Shown here one piece after another: positions 5,758 through 9,876 of a stretch of 9,876 nucleotides of DNA (positions within the stretch are counted from its first letter, which is position 1; every line of letters starts with the position of its first letter). Source of the stretch: Candidatus Omnitrophota bacterium. Lineage in GTDB: Bacteria; Omnitrophota; Omnitrophia; Omnitrophales; Danuiimicrobiaceae. Below the pieces are notes generated by a model, which was given only the letters and a program-made list of their open reading frames with translations, had not been told where the DNA came from and ran no database searches. The translations under genes were made by a program, and so were the position numbers. Location of the stretch: assembly GCA_016206945.1 (NCBI GenBank), contig JACQQP010000051.1, forward strand, positions 1 through 9,876, read 5' to 3'.

Positions 5758-5944
5758 ATCCCATCACCTCATTTAAAAGAGCGCTTATTATCAAAGCAAA
5801 GCGCTCTTTTATCCCACCTCTTGTCTTTTCCGCTGAAGGCGGGCCTTTCTTTGAAAGGCGGCCTTTCAGGCCCAAGACAAGTGGTGGGATTATTTCTGGA
5901 AGAAATGCTGCTCCGTACGGGGGCAGAAAATGAGGTGATGGGAT
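5758..5944. repeat. Palindromic element, copy D, with a nested palindrome
   Basis: Perfect 17-bp outer arms ATCCCATCACCTCATTT (5758-5774) and its reverse complement (5928-5944) enclose a 12-bp inverted repeat AAAAGAGCGCTT/AAGCGCTCTTTT (5775-5786 and 5799-5810), a complete smaller palindrome (5811-5890) and a third pairing TTTCTG/CAGAAA (5893-5898 and 5924-5929). The arm ends CTCATTT rather than TGCTT, changed on both sides so that pairing is kept. The right edge supplies the TGA stop of the DUF255 gene. With copy C it accounts for the 312-base gap between genes. Confidence 0.85.
5811..5890. repeat. Smaller palindrome nested in copy D
   Basis: The arms ATCCCACCTCTTGTCTT (5811-5827) and AAGACAAGTGGTGGGAT (5874-5890) pair with one mismatch. 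Within them CTGAAGGC/GCCTTTCAG and GCCTTTC/GAAAGGC form a stacked hairpin (5833-5869). The ATCCCACC ends resemble the outer arms of the larger elements, which suggests a related element inserted into copy D. Confidence 0.7.
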
Positions 5945-6906
5945 CATGTTTGAATCTGTTTCGTAAGAAGTTGGTTCAATTTTACAATATCCGTGGTCGG
6001 AAGCGCACAAATATAATTTTCACATACATAAGCGGTAGGGTTTCCGCCCAACGCGATTTGATCTGTGATAAAAGGCGACAGCGCCTCAATCTTTTGTGCC
6101 GTTTCTCCTTCCTCCGGGTGAAACGCGACCACTTTATTCGGTAAAAACCGGCTGTACACAGCACGAATCATTTCTTGAACGCCGGAAGCTCCTTCATCAC
6201 CCGCAATGACAATTTCGCTCGATGGGCCAATCGCAAAATCAAGCGCCATTAACATTTGAGGATAAGCGGACGGGAATCGGTCAATTTCCGATGAAAATGC
6301 GTCGAGAACCGAACGGCCCAAATCCTCCAATTCTCGGTCCACCGTCAAGCGCCCAACACGCAAGAGTGACAAAGCGGCCACAGAGTTTCCGGAGGGAAGC
6401 GCACCATCGTAAAGTTCCTTACTTCTCGCGATCAATTTCTCAGCATCCCCGGCCGTTAAGAAGAATCCGCCGCTGGATTCATCCCAAAAAAGACGGCGCA
6501 TTTCTTGGACGAAGAACTTTGCTTCTTCGAGATACCGAGGATCAAACGTCGCTTCATAAAGATCAAAAAGGCCGTGCGTAAAAAAAGCATAGTCCTCAAT
6601 GAAGCCGGGAATGGCGACTTCACCATCCCGATAGCGGTGCATCAGTCTTCCATCCTTACGTTTCATCTTCTCCAGCAGAAAATCTGCGGCGTTCTTGGCT
6701 GCTTCTGCGTAACGTGGTTCATTCAAAACACGGGAGCCAAATGCGAGGCTCGAAATCATCAGCCCGTTCCAGTCCGTGAGGACTTTGTCATCCAAATGCG
6801 GCCGGAGCCTTTGAGACCGGATGCTAAAAAGAATCTTTTTTGATTCTTCAAGTGTCGACTGGATTTCCTCCTGAGTTTTCCCAAACTTCTTGGCGGTCTC
6901 ATCCAA
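5944..6906 (-). CDS. DUF255/YyaL-type protein, C-terminal fragment
   Basis: These 320 residues are the C-terminal (alpha/alpha)-barrel part of the DUF255 (YyaL/SPATA20-like) family. The conserved RPHLDDKVLTDWNGLMISSLA is at about 35-55, and GALPSGNSVAALSLLR and SAYPQMLMALDFAIG follow further on. It lies in the same frame as the N-terminal fragment, separated only by a TGA and 21 sense codons; those codons (NAPKYPNGEFKGRNILY) continue the family consensus without a gap. The start given is a TTG with no ribosome binding site, so independent translation is doubtful. The more likely reading is one gene broken by a nonsense change. The TGA stop lies at the outer edge of palindromic copy D. Confidence 0.7.
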   Translation of the reverse strand: MDETAKKFGKTQEEIQSTLEESKKILFSIRSQRLRPHLDDKVLTDWNGLMISSLAFGSRVLNEPRYAEAAKNAADFLLEKMKRKDGRLMHRYRDGEVAIPGFIEDYAFFTHGLFDLYEATFDPRYLEEAKFFVQEMRRLFWDESSGGFFLTAGDAEKLIARSKELYDGALPSGNSVAALSLLRVGRLTVDRELEDLGRSVLDAFSSEIDRFPSAYPQMLMALDFAIGPSSEIVIAGDEGASGVQEMIRAVYSRFLPNKVVAFHPEEGETAQKIEALSPFITDQIALGGNPTAYVCENYICALPTTDIVKLNQLLTKQIQT

Positions 6907-6969
6907 AGAATGAGCGATATAAAGAATATTCCTGCCCTTAAACTCTCCATTTGGGTATTTAGGAGCATT

Positions 6970-8409
6970 TCAATCGTGTTTCAAACCAAAGTAAAAATTA
7001 AAAATATCTTCCTTTTCTTTTCCAAGATCATTTTCAATTTCCCCTTGAGACCAGAGATAAAAAGCGCCTTCTGATTTTAGAGACACACTCCCTTCCCCCC
7101 TTGTGGGGGAAGGTAAGGATGGGGGGTGAACCAATTTCGCCCCCCCACCTCTATCCTCCCCCACGGAGGGGGGAGGAATATGGGATTCGGGCCGAACGCT
7201 ATCCGCATCCTCAGCGGAATAAAACGCGCCGTTTGAACCGGTCACCCCATCACCTGCTTGACAAGGACGCGCTAAACTTTCTGAAGCGCGTCCTTGCTTC
7301 TCAGAAGAGATTCCGCCACCCACAGGTGGCGGACAAGCATGTGGTGGGGTCATATCGCGCAAAACGTATTCAAAAATTTCACGGGCGATACGGGCATATT
7401 CTTCCTTTTCCGTAGCTTGATAAGCCTCAAGATAAGTTTTCGCGAGGATGGCTTGGTCATAAAGCATTTTTTCAAAGTGCGGCACGCGCCACTCGCCGTC
7501 CGTCGAGTAGCGGTGGAATCCGCCTCCGATATGGTCATACATGCCGCCCTTGGCCATTTCCTCGAGCGTTTTCTCGACCATTTCCAATGCTTTGGCATCG
7601 CCAGTCCTTTTCCAGTAACGAAGAAGAAAAGATAACGTATGGCTTCGCGGGAATTTGGGAGCGCGGCCGAAGCCGCCGAAGCGTGAATCAAACTGCGACT
7701 GAAACTGTTGATATGCTCTTTTGAGTGTTTCTTCTTCCAAAGTTTGACTCGCCGCTTGTTTCTTCTGAGCTTCTGAGCGAATCGCCTGCGTAATGGATTC
7801 GCTGGATGCGTTAATTTGCTTTCTCTCTGTCTTCCACTTTCGAGCAACAGCATTCAGAATGGTCACAAGCCCCGGAACTCCCCACCGATCTTCTGGCGGA
7901 AAATAAGTCCCGCCAAAGAACGGCTTAAGGTCGGGCGTCAAAATCACAGTCATCGGCCAGCCGCCTGAGCCGGTCATCGCCATGACGACTTGCATGTAAA
8001 TGTTATCCACATCCGGCCTCTCCTCACGGTCGACCTTAATGGAAACGAAATTCTCATTCATGATCTTTGCAATCTCAGGATTTGAAAAGGATTCCTCTTC
8101 CATCACATGGCACCAATGACAAGTGGAATAGCCAACCGAAAGGAAAATAGGCTTATCGTCTTTCTTCGCCTTCTGAAATGCCTCGTTACCCCAAGGATAC
8201 CAATCGACCGGATTATGGGCATGTTGCAAAAGATAAGGGCTTTTTTCGCGAATAAGGCGGTTGGTATAAGTTTCTCCATCCACCGCTTTGGCGACACTCC
8301 CGTCCGATTGACCTTTCCGCCCTTTCATTTCAAGAGAAGAAAGAAATATTAATCCTACCAAAACAATGAGAATGATAGCAACCCAAACAATTATTTTTTT
8401 AAAAGCCAT
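6970..8409 (-). CDS. DUF255/YyaL-type thioredoxin-domain protein, N-terminal fragment
   Basis: These 479 residues begin with a membrane anchor (5-25, IIVWVAIILIVLVGLIFL) that places the rest in the periplasm. The DUF255 thioredoxin-like domain follows (about 50-200): NRLIREKSPYLLQHAHNPVDW, the redox site STCHWCHVMEEESF (C97, C100), VDREERPDVD, and GGWPMTVILTPD with FFGGTYFPPEDRWG. The barrel domain begins at about 230 (DSRFGGFGRAPKFPR, GGGFHRYSTDGEWRVPHFEKMLYDQA). Residues about 354-389 and 407-442 are foreign to the family and are encoded by two in-frame palindromic repeats flanking GAFYSAEDADS. The frame ends at an in-frame TGA. The family function is poorly known, though the CHWC site suggests a redox role. 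A weak GGAAAG precedes the ATG; the peptidase gene ends 44 bases upstream. Confidence 0.8.
   Translation of the reverse strand: MAFKKIIVWVAIILIVLVGLIFLSSLEMKGRKGQSDGSVAKAVDGETYTNRLIREKSPYLLQHAHNPVDWYPWGNEAFQKAKKDDKPIFLSVGYSTCHWCHVMEEESFSNPEIAKIMNENFVSIKVDREERPDVDNIYMQVVMAMTGSGGWPMTVILTPDLKPFFGGTYFPPEDRWGVPGLVTILNAVARKWKTERKQINASSESITQAIRSEAQKKQAASQTLEEETLKRAYQQFQSQFDSRFGGFGRAPKFPRSHTLSFLLRYWKRTGDAKALEMVEKTLEEMAKGGMYDHIGGGFHRYSTDGEWRVPHFEKMLYDQAILAKTYLEAYQATEKEEYARIAREIFEYVLRDMTPPHACPPPVGGGISSEKQGRASESLARPCQAGDGVTGSNGAFYSAEDADSVRPESHIPPPSVGEDRGGGAKLVHPPSLPSPTRGEGSVSLKSEGAFYLWSQGEIENDLGKEKEDIFNFYFGLKHD
7085..7190. repeat. GC-rich palindromic repeat lying in frame in the DUF255 gene
   Basis: Two hairpins, CCTTCCCCCC/GGGGGAAGG (about 7091-7113) and TCCTCCCCC/GGGGGAGGA (about 7154-7175), flank a central partly self-complementary stretch. 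The - strand frame reads IPPPSVGEDRGGGAKL and PPSLPSPTRGEG. Similar LPSPTRGEG-like peptides are known from GC-rich dispersed repeats in many bacterial genomes. It is unrelated to the A-E family. Edges are approximate. Confidence 0.7.
7244..7350. repeat. Palindromic element, copy E, inside the DUF255 coding sequence
   Basis: The outer arms are ACCCCATCACCTGCTTG (7244-7260) and CAAGCATGTGGTGGGGT (7334-7350), with two mismatches. The first inner stem is a perfect 12 bp, CAAGGACGCGCT/AGCGCGTCCTTG (7262-7273 and 7285-7296); the second is CCGCCACC/GGTGGCGG with a 4-base loop (7313-7320 and 7325-7332). It is read through in frame as about 36 residues (TPPHACPPPVGGG to RPCQAGDGV) that the family lacks. 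Confidence 0.88.
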
Positions 8410-8453
8410 AATATTTTCTTTCCATGCTTTATTAAAAAATCCGTGAAGAACTT

Positions 8454-9872
8454 TCAGTTCACCTCATTAATTTGTACCGTTCTGTCAAATAAATCGCCGA
8501 GATAGGAATTTCCGTTTAAAGAAAGGTCCGAAACAACCACCTGGTTAATCCGCCTTTTTTCATCTTTGACGGGATCTTGACCGATGCGCTCCGCCCAGGT
8601 TGAGTGAATCACATAATGTTTCCCATCCACCTCTCCAAGATAAAGCATGAGGTGAAGCGGCATCCGAAGCAGTGTGATGGCGGGTGTCGCCATATTTTCA
8701 AGAATACCGACCTTTTGCGCTGCTCCTTCGAAAGGTTCAAAAGAACCCAAAGGCGTTCCCACCATCGCTTGCTGTTTTGAATCGCGGGGCATATCAACCC
8801 CGAGACTTAAAAACACATCCTGCGTAAACCCGGAACAATCCCTTCCCTTATACATCCCGCCCCAGCCATATCTGGCTCCAAGCAATTTAAATGCCTGGCG
8901 GATAACATTGGCCTGGGTAAAGGATGGGAATTGATTTTCGACATCGCTTGTTTTAGTCACATATCCTTTTCCTAAGTTCACATTCCCATCAACTCCACGA
9001 AACGGCATGGATACAACATAAGCATCTGAAGCATCCCCAAGGAGCGGCACCACGGTACCCATGCTGGCTCTTTGGAGTTCAGCGCTGCACCCTGAGTCGC
9101 TACAAATAAGAGCGCTTTCTCCTGTCGCAACGAGAAATGATTTGGATTCCGCTCGTTCCTGAAGGGCCCGCTGATTAGGAAATAAAGCAATGTTTTTTGA
9201 CATGACCCACCCGCGAACATAAGGTGCTTGAATGTAATACCAATTGCCGTCTGATGAGGTGTGATAAACTGCGACAGGTGTCCATAATTTAATCAAGGTA
9301 AATTGAAGCTGATCAAACTCAACATCATCAGCGCCCTCAATCATTTTGACCGTGGTGGGAAGTGCGCGGACAGACGTTTCCCTGACAGCTGCGCCCCACT
9401 TTACCTTGACTCGCACGGGAGAAGACTCCAAGCCAAGCAAAGGCTTAATTTCCCTTCCAAAGAAATCTTTTGGAATGACTTTCCCATATTCATCAAACAG
9501 CTTTCTGTTTTCGATGGTTTCATAAGCATGCTGAACGGCGGCTTGAATATCTACACCCCGCATGATTTCACCGATTTTAAAGACATCCTTTTGTTCCGGA
9601 ACCATCTGGCGAATTTCTTGATTGAACTTTTCAATTTCTTGTCTTGTTTTAAGCACTTGATCCGCGTGCGGCAGGTGTGCGATCCAATATTCCGGAGACA
9701 GTTGTTCTTCTGTAATACTGGTTAAAATCAAAGGGCCCTTCGGCAAGAGCGGTAAATCATCAGAAGCACCCAGAACTCTAAATGAAGAGATTGTAAAAAT
9801 TAGACCGAACGAGACAATAACCGTTCTCGGTTTTGCAACCGCCCTTCGTAAAATCACATGAATTGTCGTCAT
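8454..9872 (-). CDS. NlpC/P60-family cell-wall peptidase with SH3 domains
   Basis: This 472-residue exported protein resembles gamma-D-glutamyl-diamino-acid endopeptidases that trim peptidoglycan stem peptides. Residues 16-36 form a signal or anchor segment (TVIVSFGLIFTISSF). An N-terminal helical stabilising region is at about 60-145 (SPEYWIAHLPHADQVL). Two SH3-like domains follow: about 160-228 (AAVRETSVRALPT, NWYYIQAPYVRGWV) and about 240-308. The NlpC/P60 catalytic domain is at about 320-465, with the nucleophile in GRDCSGFTQDVF (C346), the His in PLHLMLYLG (H407) and a third polar residue probably in YVIHS (H423). The ATG at 9872 is four bases from the window edge, so its ribosome binding site is outside and a start further upstream is possible. 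The stop is TGA; the DUF255 gene follows after 44 bases. Confidence 0.85.
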   Translation of the reverse strand: MTTIHVILRRAVAKPRTVIVSFGLIFTISSFRVLGASDDLPLLPKGPLILTSITEEQLSPEYWIAHLPHADQVLKTRQEIEKFNQEIRQMVPEQKDVFKIGEIMRGVDIQAAVQHAYETIENRKLFDEYGKVIPKDFFGREIKPLLGLESSPVRVKVKWGAAVRETSVRALPTTVKMIEGADDVEFDQLQFTLIKLWTPVAVYHTSSDGNWYYIQAPYVRGWVMSKNIALFPNQRALQERAESKSFLVATGESALICSDSGCSAELQRASMGTVVPLLGDASDAYVVSMPFRGVDGNVNLGKGYVTKTSDVENQFPSFTQANVIRQAFKLLGARYGWGGMYKGRDCSGFTQDVFLSLGVDMPRDSKQQAMVGTPLGSFEPFEGAAQKVGILENMATPAITLLRMPLHLMLYLGEVDGKHYVIHSTWAERIGQDPVKDEKRRINQVVVSDLSLNGNSYLGDLFDRTVQINEVN

Positions 9873-9876
9873 GACA

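Larger units (their letters stand above)
5944..8409 (-). pseudogene. DUF255/YyaL-type thioredoxin-domain gene, whole span, broken by one TGA
   Basis: Read as one frame of 822 codons including the stop, the two fragments reconstruct a full-length family member plus about 70 inserted residues. The only defect is TGA at 6970-6972, where the family has the Gly of a conserved GN (…FGLKHD[G]NAP…); GGA to TGA is a single-base change. Whether this is a real mutation, an assembly error or readthrough cannot be decided here. Confidence 0.65.

Noticed and set aside
5758..5944. CRISPR-like interpretation of the repeated arms
   Set aside because: Arms are inverted, not direct, and spacing is irregular; there are no short direct repeats with uniform spacers.
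6970..6972. TGA as selenocysteine or as glycine under genetic code 25
   Set aside because: The family has Gly and not Cys at this site, and the genes ending at 706, 3349, 5944 and 8454 all use TGA as a sensible stop, so the standard bacterial code is favoured.
8410..8453. Possible terminator GAACT/AGTTC with a downstream T run after the NlpC gene
   Set aside because: The stem is only 5 bp, AT-rich, and overlaps the coding end; too weak to call, and the next gene is closely spaced in the same direction.

Overview
The window looks like a piece of chromosome from a Gram-negative, probably uncultivated bacterium. Several products carry Sec-type signal peptides or a single N-terminal membrane anchor and would act in the periplasm, and the base composition is moderate. 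No rRNA, tRNA, CRISPR array or complete transposase is visible, so no phylum can be assigned from this sequence alone.

Layout. The left edge (2-659, + strand) holds a type II toxin-antitoxin pair in toxin-first order: the C-terminal part of a HigB toxin and a complete HigA antitoxin. Everything else (706-9872) lies on the - strand, convergent with higBA, and is read from right to left. In transcription order this is: an NlpC/P60 cell-wall peptidase (9872-8454); a DUF255/YyaL-type thioredoxin-domain protein interrupted by one in-frame TGA (8409-5944); a periplasmic transglutaminase-like protein (5631-4660); a small His/Glu-rich exported protein; a small exported protein of unknown function; a class I methyltransferase; and a TlpA-like exported thiol-disulfide protein (3305-2721). 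A MerR-type promoter at 2677-2708 then starts a metal-response operon: a MerR-family regulator, a 57-residue CxxCxxC protein found by hand, a MerT-MerP fusion metal importer and a CopZ-type zinc/[2Fe-2S] protein (ending at 706). The regulator probably controls the operon and itself. The small Cys protein, MerTP and the CopZ-like protein would form a thiol-based uptake and hand-off chain, but no mercuric reductase (merA) is present here.

The most unusual feature is a family of palindromic elements of about 107-187 bp. Each has conserved outer arms (ATCCCATCACCTGCTT and its reverse complement) around two further inverted repeats. The stems stay paired while much of their sequence differs between copies. 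Five copies are visible: a tandem pair filling the whole gap between the 57-residue gene and merTP (1813-2042), a tandem pair filling the whole gap between the DUF255 gene and the transglutaminase gene (5630-5944, one carrying a smaller nested palindrome), and a single copy lying in frame inside the DUF255 coding sequence (7244-7350). In both intergenic pairs the arm ends at the next gene's ATG and supplies AGGTGAT as its ribosome binding site. A second, GC-rich palindrome of a different kind (about 7085-7190) also sits in frame in the DUF255 gene. These elements look mobile or formerly mobile, are tolerated inside coding sequence, and may control translation of downstream genes through RNA structure.
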